A DNA stretch of 64,000 nucleotides, from contig JACNGQ010000170.1 of NCBI GenBank assembly GCA_014384025.1, positions 37,441 through 101,440 of the forward strand, written 5' to 3'. Positions 16,508 through 26,590 of the stretch are shown one piece after another (position 1 is the first letter of the stretch; each line of letters starts with the position of its first letter). Under the pieces are notes generated by a model. It was not told the origin of the DNA. It did no database searches and saw nothing but the letters and a program-made list of their open reading frames with translations. A program made the position numbers and the translations under genes. This DNA comes from Planctomycetota bacterium. GTDB lineage: Bacteria; Planctomycetota; Phycisphaerae; Sedimentisphaerales; Anaerobacaceae.

Positions 16508-18271
16508 TTATCTTTTCTTATCAATATAAATAGTATTTCCTTTAATCCTGTACTCAAGAGAGCTGCGGTTACAGGCAATCCAAAGAATCTCTACTACAGT
16601 CAATTCCGTGGCGGAAAACTTTATATTGGGGCTCCGTACCAATTCCCCGGGCTTGACCAGAAGAACGAATTCTATTTTTTTAATCTCATCCGGTAGCTCA
16701 AACTGACTCATCATAGATTCAAGCAGACCGATTACAGACCTGATATTGCCGTTAAGGCATATTGTGTGCGGTAATATAGTTTTATTGAGTAAATCGTACG
16801 TAGCGCCCTGGCCTGCTCTTGTCAGTGTAACGCCATCGTTTACTGTCCAATAGTATTCATTGCTTTCGTTCACCGGTTCCAAGCCGTAGGATACACCGGG
16901 AACTATCTGCCCAATCTGTGTGTCTTTCATATTGACATAAAATGCCTGAAAATCACCATCTCCCGAACTGCAGGTTCCGCTAAAGTTCTTTTCGTTTATC
17001 TCAATATCTTTGTGACCTTCTGCTTTGAGGACAAATTTGAAACCTGCGTTTGCCCTTAATTCGTTTAATTGTCGATGACTCTGTCCTTTGTTCCACTCCT
17101 CAATACCTATTAAGAACGCCCATTTATGGTCACCCTTCTGCATCCATTCCGGAAGCCTTTCGTCGTCAGGCCAGTATAAACCGTTCACATGCGCCTGATG
17201 AATTTCTTTGTATTCTACAAACGGATATTCATAAGGTTCTATCCGGACAAATTCCTCCCCGGCGTTTGCCTTAAAGAAATCCGTGACATCATCCTGCATC
17301 TCATCTGTAATCGCATGGGCAATTCCATTATAGGTAACCAACTGAGCCGCAAGTTTCTGTTGGCGGTAAATCTTCCGGCTTAATTCCCAGCGGTCCGGCA
17401 TCATCTTTTCGGCTAAGGCCTTTTTAATTATATCAGCTTCTTCTTCCCTCCAGGCATCACGCGATGGCAGAGTATCATTTCTGTCAAAGGACCCCATATA
17501 GATATAATGAGCAACCTGCCTGAAAGCTTTTTCGTTAAACGGCTTATCAATAAATCTTTCAATACCGGTTGTCCCAATTGGAAATGGAAGCTCGCATTCG
17601 TTCCATTCTTTCACAGGCAGGGTTGGCAGTCCATTCACTCCACCGGCGGCAACAGCTTTAACCATTTCAGGATGCAGAAATGAATATCGATTACAGAATT
17701 TAGCCGAGGCGGAAAACCCATGCATGAAAACTCTCTCGTTGACCTTAAATCCGTTTATACGTAACAGCTCCTGAGTATATTTGATCATTGCCGTCAGTTG
17801 CAGATCGACACGCTTGAGTTTTCCTTCTTCTATTTCAAGAGTATCTATATCCAGAGCATGGGTGTAAGCCTGCCAGTTAGTCCTGGGCCGGGGAAAAACC
17901 GGAACCAACAACGGAACACCAAGCCGCCTCGCCATCCGGGTGGCGTGAGAGCTTTCCGCTAATCTGAGCGCCTTTGCCCGATGAACTTCTAACTCGTCTG
18001 AAGTTGTACCGGTATTGTTTGTTTCAACTAACATATAAACCTGCCTGTCTTTTTCAATCCCGCTGGGGATAAACAGGTAATATGGAAAGTTGAAGCCCTT
18101 TGCAGTCTGGGCTTCGACCTGCAAAATATCATCACCGGCCAGATCCACATTTTGTATCGCCGAGACCGTTAACTCCTTACTCGCAATCACAGACACAGAC
18201 ATAACCAGCACGAAAAATAAGGAAAGCAGCAAACGTTTTCTTAGGCTTGTTATTTGTTTGTTCATATGCAA
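16508..18271 (-). CDS. Exported alpha/beta-hydrolase-like protein with C-terminal STN-like segment
   Basis: A 587-residue protein with a signal peptide (LLLSLFFVLVMSVSVIAS). Residues about 40-340 look like an alpha/beta hydrolase: a strand-rich start (FPYYLFIPSGI), the nucleophile elbow HGFSASAKFCNRYS near residue 192, and a likely catalytic His in GIAHAITDEMQ near 325. Residues about 345-480 are of unknown fold. The last 35 residues, ATELTVVEILWIACNRSSLE then YRIKGNTIYI, resemble an STN (secretin and TonB N-terminal) domain. STN domains normally sit at the N terminus of outer-membrane proteins. The substrate is unknown; an esterase or peptidase is possible. Confidence 0.55.
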   Translation of the reverse strand: MHMNKQITSLRKRLLLSLFFVLVMSVSVIASKELTVSAIQNVDLAGDDILQVEAQTAKGFNFPYYLFIPSGIEKDRQVYMLVETNNTGTTSDELEVHRAKALRLAESSHATRMARRLGVPLLVPVFPRPRTNWQAYTHALDIDTLEIEEGKLKRVDLQLTAMIKYTQELLRINGFKVNERVFMHGFSASAKFCNRYSFLHPEMVKAVAAGGVNGLPTLPVKEWNECELPFPIGTTGIERFIDKPFNEKAFRQVAHYIYMGSFDRNDTLPSRDAWREEEADIIKKALAEKMMPDRWELSRKIYRQQKLAAQLVTYNGIAHAITDEMQDDVTDFFKANAGEEFVRIEPYEYPFVEYKEIHQAHVNGLYWPDDERLPEWMQKGDHKWAFLIGIEEWNKGQSHRQLNELRANAGFKFVLKAEGHKDIEINEKNFSGTCSSGDGDFQAFYVNMKDTQIGQIVPGVSYGLEPVNESNEYYWTVNDGVTLTRAGQGATYDLLNKTILPHTICLNGNIRSVIGLLESMMSQFELPDEIKKIEFVLLVKPGELVRSPNIKFSATELTVVEILWIACNRSSLEYRIKGNTIYIDKKR

Positions 18272-18703
18272 TTTCTCCTTTTCACGCCTTAAACATTGCT
18301 TGAAACAGCTTCTAATCCTCCGATTATCATATTAATTACTATGCACAAATACTTCCTCATCCGTATAGACTCACAAATCCCGGGAATGTTGCAAAAATTC
18401 CATAAATATTTTTTACAAAATTTGCTTCCGCTGACTCGAATACCTCATACGGCAACGCAATATTATACATATTAATGTTGTCTATTGACCAACACTCTGA
18501 GCCGGTCGAGCATAAAACAGCGTTGGGATTGTAGATTCCGCATCAAAGTCAGGGTACCCGGCTTTTCTTCCGCCGAAAAAGTAAATTTATTGACAGTTGA
18601 AAAGCTCTCTGATAAAATCCTTCAGCCTCGGGGTAAGGGGGCGAAAATTCCGTCTGTTTTTAGATTCTGAGTTCATAAATAACAATTTTTAGGTGGACAA
18701 AAA
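18272..18703. other. Divergent intergenic region upstream of carB1
   Basis: About 430 bases between the leftward hydrolase gene and the rightward carB1. I see no gene in it. The last 110 bases contain a near-consensus promoter (18590-18618) and an 80-base leader ending in AGGTGG before the carB1 start. A G-rich tract (GGGGTAAGGGGG) lies in the leader near 18630. Confidence 0.55.
18590..18618 (+). promoter_or_regulatory. Strong predicted promoter of carB1
   Basis: TTGACA (18590-18595) and TAAAAT (18613-18618) are exactly 17 bases apart. The -35 is perfect and the -10 differs by one base from consensus. Transcription would start near 18625 and give a leader of about 80 bases. Confidence 0.65.
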
Positions 18704-21700
18704 ATGCCAAAACGCGAGGATATTCACAAAGTACTGATTATTGGCTCAGGCCCGATTATTATTGGCCAGGCCTGCGAATTTGATTATTCAGGCACACAGG
18801 CGTGCAAGGCCCTGCGTAAGCTGGGTTACGAAATCGTGCTTGTCAATTCCAACCCTGCAACGATCATGACCGACCCCGGTACGGCGGATGTCACCTATAT
18901 TGAGCCGCTTAACGTCAAAACCATTGAGCAGATTATAGCAAAAGAAAAACCCGATGCCCTACTGCCCAATCTCGGTGGGCAAACGGGTCTTAATCTTTCC
19001 GCCGAATTATCGCGCAGGGGCATCCTGGATAAATACGGTGTACAGATTATCGGCGTTAAGGTTGATGCTATCGAGCGGGGGGAGGACCGCCAGGCATTCA
19101 AAGATACGATGAATCAACTGGGCATCGAAATGGCAGCAAGCGAGATTGCAAACAGCCTTGAAGAAGCAGAAAAATCTCTCGAAAATATCGGCCTGCCCTG
19201 TGTCATTCGCCCGGCTTATACCATGGGTGGAACAGGCGGCGGCCTGGTTTACAACATTGAGGAGTTCCGAACAGTTGTCAGTCGAGGCCTTTCTTCCAGC
19301 CCGGTCGGTCAGATACTTGTCGAGGAATCTGTTCTCGGGTGGGAAGAATTAGAGCTTGAGGTTGTTCGTGACGCCAAAAATCAGAAAATCACAGTCTGCT
19401 TTATCGAAAATGTAGATGCAATGGGCGTCCATACAGGCGATTCGTATTGTACCGCTCCGATGCTGACCATAACCCCTGAGCTTCAGCAGCAACTCCAGAA
19501 ATATTCCTATGATATTGTCGAGGCCATCGGCGTCATCGGCGGAACCAATGTTCAATTTGCTCACGACCCAAAAACCGACCGCGTCATCGTCATTGAAATC
19601 AATCCCAGAACCTCGCGTTCATCGGCACTTGCTTCCAAAGCGACAGGTTTCCCCATCGCACTTGTCTCCTCAATGCTCGCCGGCGGTTTGACTATGGATG
19701 AGATTCCATACTGGCGCGACGGCACTCTTGAAAAATATACGCCCTCCGGTGACTATGTGGTTGTAAAGTTTGCACGCTGGGCCTTCGAAAAATTCAGCGG
19801 TATCGAAGACAAGCTTGGCACACAGATGCGCGCCGTCGGAGAGGCAATGAGCATCGGCAAAAATTACAAAGAGGCGTTTCAAAAGGCAATTCGCTCCCTT
19901 GAAATTGGCCGTTACGGTCTCGGATTTGCAAAGGACTTTAATAAGAAATCCTCTGATGAGCTTTTGGAACTCTTAAGAGAGCCCAGCAGTGAGCGTCAGT
20001 TTGTTATGTACGAAGCCCTGCGAAAAGGCGTCAGCGTTGATACCCTTTTTGAAAAGACATATATTAAACGTTGGTTTATTGAACAAATGAAAGAGCTGGT
20101 GGAGCTTGAAGAGAAAATATTAAAATATAAGAATAAAAAGTTGCCGGACGACCTTCTCATCCAGGCCAAAAAAGACGGATTCGCAGACAAGTATTTGGCA
20201 AAACTTCTTAATACATCCGAAGAAAAAATCAGGAAAAGACGTATCGCCCTTAACGTGGTTGAGGCCTGGGAACCCGTCCCTGTAAGTGGCGTCGAAAATG
20301 CCGCCTACTACTTCTCCACTTATAACGCTCCGGACAAGGTTCAGGTCAGCGATAAACGCAAGATAATGGTACTTGGCGGCGGGCCGAATCGTATTGGCCA
20401 GGGCATCGAATTTGACTATTGCTGTGTTCACGCCGCCTTTGCACTCCGGGAAATGGGCTATGAAACCATCATGGTCAACTGCAATCCGGAAACTGTTTCA
20501 ACCGACTACGACACTTCGGACAAATTATATTTCGAGCCGCTAACCGTCGAAGATGTCTTAAGTATTTATAACAAGGAAAAGCCCGAAGGCGTCATCGTTC
20601 AGTTCGGCGGCCAGACACCGCTCAACATCGCCGCAGAGTTAGAGCAGAACGGCGTGAAAATCCTCGGAACCTCTCCTGAAAAAATCGACCTCGCAGAAGA
20701 CCGGGACAGGTTCCGCAAGTTAATGAAAAAACTCGGCATCCCCCAGCCCGAATCCGGCATGGCAAGCACCCTCGAACAGGCCCTCAAAATCGCGGACAAA
20801 ATCGGCTATCCATTAATGGTAAGGCCCTCATACGTACTTGGCGGCCGCGCTATGGAGGTCGTTCACGATGAAGAGATGCTGAAGTTTTATGTTGAAAGAG
20901 CAACCGACGTATCTCCCGAAAGGCCTATACTGATTGATAAATTCCTGGAAAACGCCATAGAGGTCGAAGCCGACGCCATCGCCGACGGCACGGATGCTTT
21001 TGTGCCTGCGATTATGGAGCATATCGAGCTTGCAGGCGTCCATTCGGGCGACTCGGCATGCGTACTTCCGCCTGTCAGCATCCCTGAAAAACATCTAAAA
21101 ACAATCTATGAATATAACCGAAAAATCGCTATCGAGTTTAACGTCGTCGGCCTGATGAACATCCAGTACGCCATCGCAAATGACGTTGTTTACATCCTCG
21201 AGGCAAATCCTCGCGCCTCAAGGACCGTGCCGCTGGTCTCCAAGGTCTGCGGCATCCAAATGGTTCCTATCGCCACGCAGCTCATTATGGGACAACGTCT
21301 TTCGGATATGAAATTGCAGAGAATGGCCATTCCTCATTTCGGCGTCAAGGAAGCGGTTTTTCCCTTTAATATGTTCCATGAAGTTGACCCTCTTCTCGGC
21401 CCCGAAATGCGTTCCACCGGCGAAGTCCTTGGCATGGCCGATTCGTTCGGGCTTGCCTTCTATAAGGCTCAGGAGGCAACGCAACTGCCTTTGCCCTCGG
21501 AAGGGACCGTCCTGATTACCATCTCGGACGACGACAAATCCGCCGCTCTCGAAATGGCAAAACAGTTTAAGGATATCGGCTTTACGATTATGGCAACCAA
21601 AGGGACCTGCGATTTTCTTTCCGAGCACAAAATCGACTCACAGTCCGTCCTTAAAATGCACGAAGGAAGGCCGAATGTACTTGATAATATCAAGAATGGA

Positions 21701-21904
21701 GACATTCATCTTGTGATCAATACACCGTCCGGCAAGCAAAGTAAATTCGATGATTCATATATTCGCAAGGCTGCCATCAAATACAAAATACCTTACATCA
21801 CAACGATAGCTGCCGCCGTTGCGACTGCAAAAGGCATAGCCGCCTTTAAGAAAAAGCCCGGCCAGATAAAGTCCCTGCAGAGCTACCACGCAGACATAAA
21901 ATAA
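18704..21904 (+). CDS. carB: Carbamoyl-phosphate synthase large subunit, first copy (no adjacent small subunit)
   Basis: A 1066-residue, full-length CarB that makes carbamoyl phosphate from bicarbonate, ammonia and two ATP for pyrimidine and arginine synthesis. Both ATP-grasp halves are present, each opening with an [20 protein letters not shown] or [19 protein letters not shown] motif (near residues 10 and 555). The C-terminal MGS-like allosteric domain (about 935-1066) contains MATKGTCDFL and INTPSGK. It has its own strong promoter and no carA beside it. A second carB 4.7 kb downstream is followed by carA. This copy may share that small subunit or use free ammonia, but which it does cannot be told from sequence. 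Confidence 0.95.
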   Translation: MPKREDIHKVLIIGSGPIIIGQACEFDYSGTQACKALRKLGYEIVLVNSNPATIMTDPGTADVTYIEPLNVKTIEQIIAKEKPDALLPNLGGQTGLNLSAELSRRGILDKYGVQIIGVKVDAIERGEDRQAFKDTMNQLGIEMAASEIANSLEEAEKSLENIGLPCVIRPAYTMGGTGGGLVYNIEEFRTVVSRGLSSSPVGQILVEESVLGWEELELEVVRDAKNQKITVCFIENVDAMGVHTGDSYCTAPMLTITPELQQQLQKYSYDIVEAIGVIGGTNVQFAHDPKTDRVIVIEINPRTSRSSALASKATGFPIALVSSMLAGGLTMDEIPYWRDGTLEKYTPSGDYVVVKFARWAFEKFSGIEDKLGTQMRAVGEAMSIGKNYKEAFQKAIRSLEIGRYGLGFAKDFNKKSSDELLELLREPSSERQFVMYEALRKGVSVDTLFEKTYIKRWFIEQMKELVELEEKILKYKNKKLPDDLLIQAKKDGFADKYLAKLLNTSEEKIRKRRIALNVVEAWEPVPVSGVENAAYYFSTYNAPDKVQVSDKRKIMVLGGGPNRIGQGIEFDYCCVHAAFALREMGYETIMVNCNPETVSTDYDTSDKLYFEPLTVEDVLSIYNKEKPEGVIVQFGGQTPLNIAAELEQNGVKILGTSPEKIDLAEDRDRFRKLMKKLGIPQPESGMASTLEQALKIADKIGYPLMVRPSYVLGGRAMEVVHDEEMLKFYVERATDVSPERPILIDKFLENAIEVEADAIADGTDAFVPAIMEHIELAGVHSGDSACVLPPVSIPEKHLKTIYEYNRKIAIEFNVVGLMNIQYAIANDVVYILEANPRASRTVPLVSKVCGIQMVPIATQLIMGQRLSDMKLQRMAIPHFGVKEAVFPFNMFHEVDPLLGPEMRSTGEVLGMADSFGLAFYKAQEATQLPLPSEGTVLITISDDDKSAALEMAKQFKDIGFTIMATKGTCDFLSEHKIDSQSVLKMHEGRPNVLDNIKNGDIHLVINTPSGKQSKFDDSYIRKAAIKYKIPYITTIAAAVATAKGIAAFKKKPGQIKSLQSYHADIK

Positions 21905-21947
21905 AATAGGTTCGACACTCGAAGAGTATCCATGATCGATCCGGTAG

Positions 21948-21970
21948 AGTAGGGCCTTCCTCACCCTATT
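21948..21970. terminator. Possible bidirectional terminator between carB1 and a convergent gene
   Basis: A TAGGG/CCCTA stem with an eight- to nine-base loop ends in TTTAT. It sits between the carB1 stop and the stop of the convergent gene. The stem is short, so this is tentative. Confidence 0.3.
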
Positions 21971-22959
21971 TATGCCAGCGATTCCCTGCAAAATTGGATG
22001 CACTTGGTAACTTCAGTCACTGCGTCTGAACCTTCGGGAACTCTGTATTCAAGCTCGATATCGGCCGGAAACTTCCAACCCTCTCTCTTCATTAGCTGCA
22101 GGATTAACGCCACCGGCGTGTCACCCTCACCGAAAGGCATATTCGGGCCGTTATTGACCTTCCGGTCCTTCAAATGAAGGCTAAGGATACGGTCATGGTA
22201 CTTCTGGATCAGTGGTATCGGCGACTCGCTCGTCCCGGCTACGAAATGGCCCACGTCGAAGTTTAATCCTAAATATTTTCCGTAAGACAAAATAGGCCCC
22301 TCGTATGTCTTAGATGTCATCTGGGTATGGTTATGGAAACCGATCATAATCTTGTGCTCATCGGCAATCGGCCCGAGTCTCCGTGCCGCATCCTCCGAAA
22401 GTTCCCTCGTAATGCCTTTGGCCCCGAGTGCTTTGGCCACCTTGAAATAATAGTCAATCTCCCCGTCCGACATATTCCCATCGCCGATATTGCCGAACTT
22501 GACGATATGGATGTTTACGCCTGCATCGTTATACATGTTGCGAAGGGCTTTGTACTTGCCCATCGAAACCGATAAACGCCATTTAAGCTGGTCTTCCTGT
22601 GCTTTTCGCTGGGCTTGACGCTGCTCATCGGTCATCTGGCCCCGGCCGCGTGGTCTTGGTCCCCGTCCGGCTGTCGGCACTCCGGCGAATTGCTCCGCTG
22701 CATCACCCATCAGTTCCACCGAGCTGAGTCCGCATTGTAATAGGTATTTAAGTAGGTCCTCGGCTGTGCCGGGCATCCCGCGGTAACTGTAAGTAATGGC
22801 CCCGATTTGTACACCGTTGAAATTAGAATTGGGCTTGCTCGTACCCATGCCGCCTGCGCCGCCTAAAGCATATCGCGACATAATCGTTGAGGCCGCTATA
22901 GCCGCCGCTCCGCCCATTAACTCTCGTCTTGATATCATTACATTGCTCTGTTTTTTCAT
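21970..22959 (-). CDS. Tat-exported sugar isomerase/epimerase-like TIM barrel
   Basis: A 329-residue protein with a twin-arginine signal (SRRELMGGAAAIAAS, residues about 10-24) and a xylose-isomerase-like/AP-endonuclease-2 TIM barrel. Visible barrel motifs are IGAITYSYRGMP near 52, HIVKFGNIGDGNM near 150, IGFHNHTQM near 205, LNFDVGHF near 232 and LHLKDRKVNNG near 263. The His, Asp and Glu residues in these strands are the usual metal ligands. Planctomycetes have many exported members, mostly of unknown substrate. A Pro/Arg/Gly-rich loop near residue 100 looks like an insertion. It faces carB1 and is followed by other exported proteins on the same strand. Confidence 0.75.
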   Translation of the reverse strand: MKKQSNVMISRRELMGGAAAIAASTIMSRYALGGAGGMGTSKPNSNFNGVQIGAITYSYRGMPGTAEDLLKYLLQCGLSSVELMGDAAEQFAGVPTAGRGPRPRGRGQMTDEQRQAQRKAQEDQLKWRLSVSMGKYKALRNMYNDAGVNIHIVKFGNIGDGNMSDGEIDYYFKVAKALGAKGITRELSEDAARRLGPIADEHKIMIGFHNHTQMTSKTYEGPILSYGKYLGLNFDVGHFVAGTSESPIPLIQKYHDRILSLHLKDRKVNNGPNMPFGEGDTPVALILQLMKREGWKFPADIELEYRVPEGSDAVTEVTKCIQFCRESLA

Positions 22960-23054
22960 CGTTTGTTCTCTCCTAAGTCGGTTTTATTTTTCTTACCTGT
23001 TTACCCCCACCAGATATTTAACCCTTCACCTTTCCCCTTGTCAATTCTAATCTG

Positions 23055-24128
23055 TCATTCCACAATTTCCAACTCCGCCATATAAATAGCGGTTATGGTC
23101 TTGCCGTTTGCATCTTTTTCATGCGAGGAATACCACGACATAATGGCCCGCTTCGGGCTGATTTCAACAAAGCCCGGATATGAATTATCGCCCCCGCTGG
23201 GCAGTTCCGCAAATTCGTGCAGTTCATCGCCTGCGAGCCAGCACATCGAGGTCTTCGGCCCTCTGTCGTCGATGGTCTTTCGCCCGCCGACAACATACCG
23301 CCCGCCCCAGCGCATAAGCAGTGGCCCGCCGATGTACCTGTCGAGGTCTTTGCGCTGCCAATGCGTATAAGGCCGCTGCGACCTCAACAGTTGAGCATTG
23401 TCCCTGCCTCTCCGCCCGACTGCGATAATACTTCCGTCGGCTTCGAATTGAAATGCCGTCTCGTCGCCGTTAACCTCCTGAAAAAGGCTGCGCGTCCGCC
23501 AGATAAGACCATCGTCGCTTTCAAGCATCGCCGATTCCACCATCGCTCCTTCACCCCTCGGAGCATCAGCAAAATTCTCCTTCCGCCTCCCGCAAAGGTA
23601 CGCCTTACCCCCGAACGTATTGGCCCTCCAGATATAGTGGCCGAATGTCCCTTCTAACATAATCGGGCTGTGCCATTTGGCTCCGTCCTCGCTCCATGCG
23701 GCGTAACCCAAATGCTTGTTAAGATCGTAGTCTTCGGATTTCAGCGTTGTCTCCCCGCTGTACCACGTCCCGGTGTAAACAAAAAGCTTGCCTTTGAAGG
23801 CGAGAAAATGCGGGTCGCGCGTGTCCCGCCTGGCAACGCTGAACCGATGCACCTGTTCCCACTCCTTGGCGTCGATGCTGGACAAAATTATAATCGACGA
23901 CGTCGGATGCACCATATGCCCGTCCGGACAGCTCCGAAAAGTAAGATAGAACTTTCCCTTAAATCGAATCAGGTCAGTAAAGGCATTATGCTCCCCGTTA
24001 TAAAACACCCGCCGAACATTCGAAACCCTCACCTCCGGCAGCTTCTCTGCTACAGCCTCCGCAGAAACAAAAACCACGCACAGCGTAATTAAAATAATCT
24101 TCAAATATATCTTATTTAAAAATTTCAT
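23055..24128 (-). CDS. Exported sialidase-like (BNR-type) six-bladed propeller protein
   Basis: A 357-residue protein. The ATG at 24128 is chosen because it begins a normal signal peptide (KFLNKIYLKIILITLCVV, cleaved after AEA); longer in-frame extension upstream lacks support. The mature part has sialidase-superfamily blades: FRSCPDG, SSIDAKEWEQV, AAWSEDGAKWHSP, ESDDGLIWRT and a late PGFVEISPKRAIMSWYSSHE. It may act on sialic acids or other glycans in the periplasm. The catalytic Tyr/Glu pair and Arg triad cannot be assigned confidently. It lies 61 bases after the ceramidase-like gene in transcription order, and both are exported hydrolase-like proteins. Confidence 0.65.
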   Translation of the reverse strand: MKFLNKIYLKIILITLCVVFVSAEAVAEKLPEVRVSNVRRVFYNGEHNAFTDLIRFKGKFYLTFRSCPDGHMVHPTSSIIILSSIDAKEWEQVHRFSVARRDTRDPHFLAFKGKLFVYTGTWYSGETTLKSEDYDLNKHLGYAAWSEDGAKWHSPIMLEGTFGHYIWRANTFGGKAYLCGRRKENFADAPRGEGAMVESAMLESDDGLIWRTRSLFQEVNGDETAFQFEADGSIIAVGRRGRDNAQLLRSQRPYTHWQRKDLDRYIGGPLLMRWGGRYVVGGRKTIDDRGPKTSMCWLAGDELHEFAELPSGGDNSYPGFVEISPKRAIMSWYSSHEKDANGKTITAIYMAELEIVE

Positions 24129-24189
24129 ATGTTGTATATTGCCCCTGAACATCTTCTCATTATTCTGCGTGCTTAATTCAATTAATAGG

Positions 24190-26277
24190 TCATTCTGCAA
24201 ACCAATTATAGGCGAAGGCCCGGCTTGTTAGTAAAGAGTTATTCCCACGTGGTTCAATCACAAAGCGGTATTCGCCGCCGACAACTGGATTGTACCAGCG
24301 TACTTCGTATTCGCCCATACCTTCATCCAGCTTCCTCATATAGCGCACTTCCATGTCATATCCATCGTCATCAATTGGTTTGTCCTCTGCCATCATTGGC
24401 GTCCACTGTTCATTAATTTTAACTTCCACACGGCTCAGCGGTTTGTGAAAATCAATCTCACTCGGGCCCACATCCTCCCATCGGAAAGCTATGTAATCTT
24501 CTTCATAATCTTTTTTCGCCTTTACTACTTTGGGTTGAGCGATTACTTTTCGCTGGCCGTTGCTGACCTCGGCTTCAGGATAAAAAGTGTTCACTTTCAC
24601 TGTGTATTTCCAATCCGGCTTAAGCTCATGCACAGCCCCCTTGGCCTTGAAATCTCGCGCCAATAGACCGAGCTGCGCCGTTAGATAAGGCGTGGTGTAT
24701 CGTCCATAAAGCGTATGGCCTCCTTCGTAGTTCTGGCGCGAATATTCTTCGGGCGTAGTGGCATAGCCGAAATAGCCGTTGGAAATACTGGCCACCCATA
24801 CGTCTCTGATGTTCTGATCACCAGCATCAAAAAATTCACGCTTCACGCGAGAGGCCATTCGATTGCCCGACTCTGCCGTAACTTCGAACGGTACCGGAAG
24901 AATAACTGTATCGTTCACTCTGATAAGCTGGAACATCACCGTATTGGGAAAGCTGTCCTTCGGTTCTATCAGTGGTTGAAGGAACGAAAACAACAAATGC
25001 CTTTTGTTACCCTGACAGCCGCCTGTGAAAAACCAGCGACGTGACATCACATTGCCCCCTTTAAAAAAGGGAATAGCTGAAATCCAGGTCACACCGAGCT
25101 CATTGGCGCCCCCCACAAGGGGATTGCCCACTACCGCGTCCTTGCACAGCTTAATGTTCTCCACTACGTTGTGTTCACGAATATTTAGTTCGCGTACCGC
25201 AGACTGCAGAGAAATATCGGCCGTCAGCTTATCACCCAATGCCTCGAAAAGGCCTATAGCTTCCCGGCCGATTCCCTCTCCTAATTTTCTCGCCTCCTTC
25301 CAGTGCACCGGGAAATAACCGAAAATTTTGTTCCCAGTATACGGCAGCGCCGGCGCCATGTCTCCCTGTGTCCCATTGGTCATTGCATGGACAACCGCCC
25401 ACGGAGTGTCGTACCTGCGTTGGATTGACCATTCCAGGTCCTTTTGAGCGTAGGCAAACACATCGGCGTTATACACTTTCACAGGCTGTGTCAAAGCCGT
25501 GGCATGCACCGAAAAACTGGAGAAAGCACCCAGTGGTTTGTACTTCCCGCTATCATCTTTTACATCAATCCGAACCATATACAATGCCGGATTGACCGCC
25601 TTGAAAACTGCGTTCGGATCATCCGGCCTGATTTCTCCTGCATTTTCGTTAAGAACATAAGAGCTCAGCGACCGGTTCCGATTATAGCCGTAAATGTCTT
25701 TGCGGCCTGTAGCTATCCTTGCCTCTCGACGGTTCTCATACGCTTTCAGAATCCCCTGTGAGATGCGCTGTGTAGTGAACTCAAGAAAGCTTACTTCCAG
25801 CCATTGACCGTTTGTCATGTGCTTATTGTAGAAATCGTTTTCGAAAAAGTTCGCTGGTGCCGAATGGCTGTGTGATGCAGTAATGGCAATATCACCGGCT
25901 CTTAAGCCCGTTTTTTCCGATACCGCTTCTGCAACCTTGTGATGCAGCAGCAGCGACCCTGCGGGCAAATCCGTTTGAACCAGGGCAACTGAATGCCCCT
26001 TACCGTCGTTCAGGTAAATTACACGTGCCTTAAGACGTGTTCTAAAGCCTTGGCCCTTGTTGGCCAGTATCGAATATCCACCCATCGGCATCCCGGGAGG
26101 TGGGGTAATATCGATAGAAACCGCGCCTGCCGTTGGTACACCCGTAACACCAGGGCTTATCAACGGTGGTTGCGCGACATTAATTTCCTGGGTAGATACG
26201 CACCCCACGAAGAATAGCAGGCCCAAAACCAACAAGAAAACTCGCACGATCTTACTCCTTTCCGTTTCTCCAGACAT
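24190..26277 (-). CDS. Neutral-ceramidase-like lipoprotein
   Basis: A 695-residue protein with a lipoprotein signal: a hydrophobic stretch (FLLVLGLLFFVG) and then the probable lipidated Cys in VGCVST near residue 26. The first two thirds resemble the neutral/alkaline ceramidase domain: SIDITPPPGMPMGGY near 54, a DLPAGS turn, the zinc-site motif ASHSHSAP near 134, and NGTQGDMAP near 305. The C-terminal 150 residues look like the immunoglobulin-like domain of that family. Ceramidases hydrolyse N-acyl sphingosines, but many bacterial members probably act on other amides. The start lies about 345 bases from carB2 on the other strand. Confidence 0.75.
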   Translation of the reverse strand: MSGETERSKIVRVFLLVLGLLFFVGCVSTQEINVAQPPLISPGVTGVPTAGAVSIDITPPPGMPMGGYSILANKGQGFRTRLKARVIYLNDGKGHSVALVQTDLPAGSLLLHHKVAEAVSEKTGLRAGDIAITASHSHSAPANFFENDFYNKHMTNGQWLEVSFLEFTTQRISQGILKAYENRREARIATGRKDIYGYNRNRSLSSYVLNENAGEIRPDDPNAVFKAVNPALYMVRIDVKDDSGKYKPLGAFSSFSVHATALTQPVKVYNADVFAYAQKDLEWSIQRRYDTPWAVVHAMTNGTQGDMAPALPYTGNKIFGYFPVHWKEARKLGEGIGREAIGLFEALGDKLTADISLQSAVRELNIREHNVVENIKLCKDAVVGNPLVGGANELGVTWISAIPFFKGGNVMSRRWFFTGGCQGNKRHLLFSFLQPLIEPKDSFPNTVMFQLIRVNDTVILPVPFEVTAESGNRMASRVKREFFDAGDQNIRDVWVASISNGYFGYATTPEEYSRQNYEGGHTLYGRYTTPYLTAQLGLLARDFKAKGAVHELKPDWKYTVKVNTFYPEAEVSNGQRKVIAQPKVVKAKKDYEEDYIAFRWEDVGPSEIDFHKPLSRVEVKINEQWTPMMAEDKPIDDDGYDMEVRYMRKLDEGMGEYEVRWYNPVVGGEYRFVIEPRGNNSLLTSRAFAYNWFAE

Positions 26278-26426
26278 GCTACAATATTTTACACTACTAC
26301 ATTATCAACAATAATTCAGAAGGTTCTCGCTCAACGTTGTCCTTTCAAATTATACAATCTTCTTTTCTTCTCGTCAATACTCCATCGTCCCTCATCCATC
26401 TGTAAATCTCCAATCCCTACCTTCAT

Positions 26427-26446
26427 CTTGAGCGGAGTCGAAGGGC
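26427..26446. repeat. Interspersed-repeat fragment (GAGCGGAGTCGAAGGG type)
   Basis: CTTGAGCGGAGTCGAAGGGC resembles the widespread short interspersed motif that reads GAGCGnAGTCGAAGG. A related motif (GAGCGCAGTCGAAGGA on the reverse strand) sits inside recO in this window at 34165-34180. It is a partial copy and its origin is unknown. Confidence 0.45.
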
Positions 26447-26483
26447 TAATCTTTAATTCAATAATCACTTTTTTCTTTTGTAC

Positions 26484-26512
26484 TTGCAAACTTGTTTTTC
26501 GGTCTGTATAGT
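26484..26512 (+). promoter_or_regulatory. Strong predicted promoter of carB2-carA
   Basis: TTGCAA (26484-26489) and TATAGT (26507-26512) are 17 bases apart. The -35 and -10 each differ from consensus at one or two positions. The leader to the carB2 ATG would be about 105 bases and includes a palindrome. Confidence 0.6.
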
Positions 26513-26590
26513 GTTCAGGATTCCACGATATAACACGTCGTTAGATGGGGAATCAGTGCAGGTATATTTTACGGTATTGGTACCGCAGGC

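Noticed and set aside
18485..18670. A 61-residue + strand frame upstream of carB1
   Set aside because: It overlaps the carB1 promoter and shows no ribosome-binding site. It is treated as chance.
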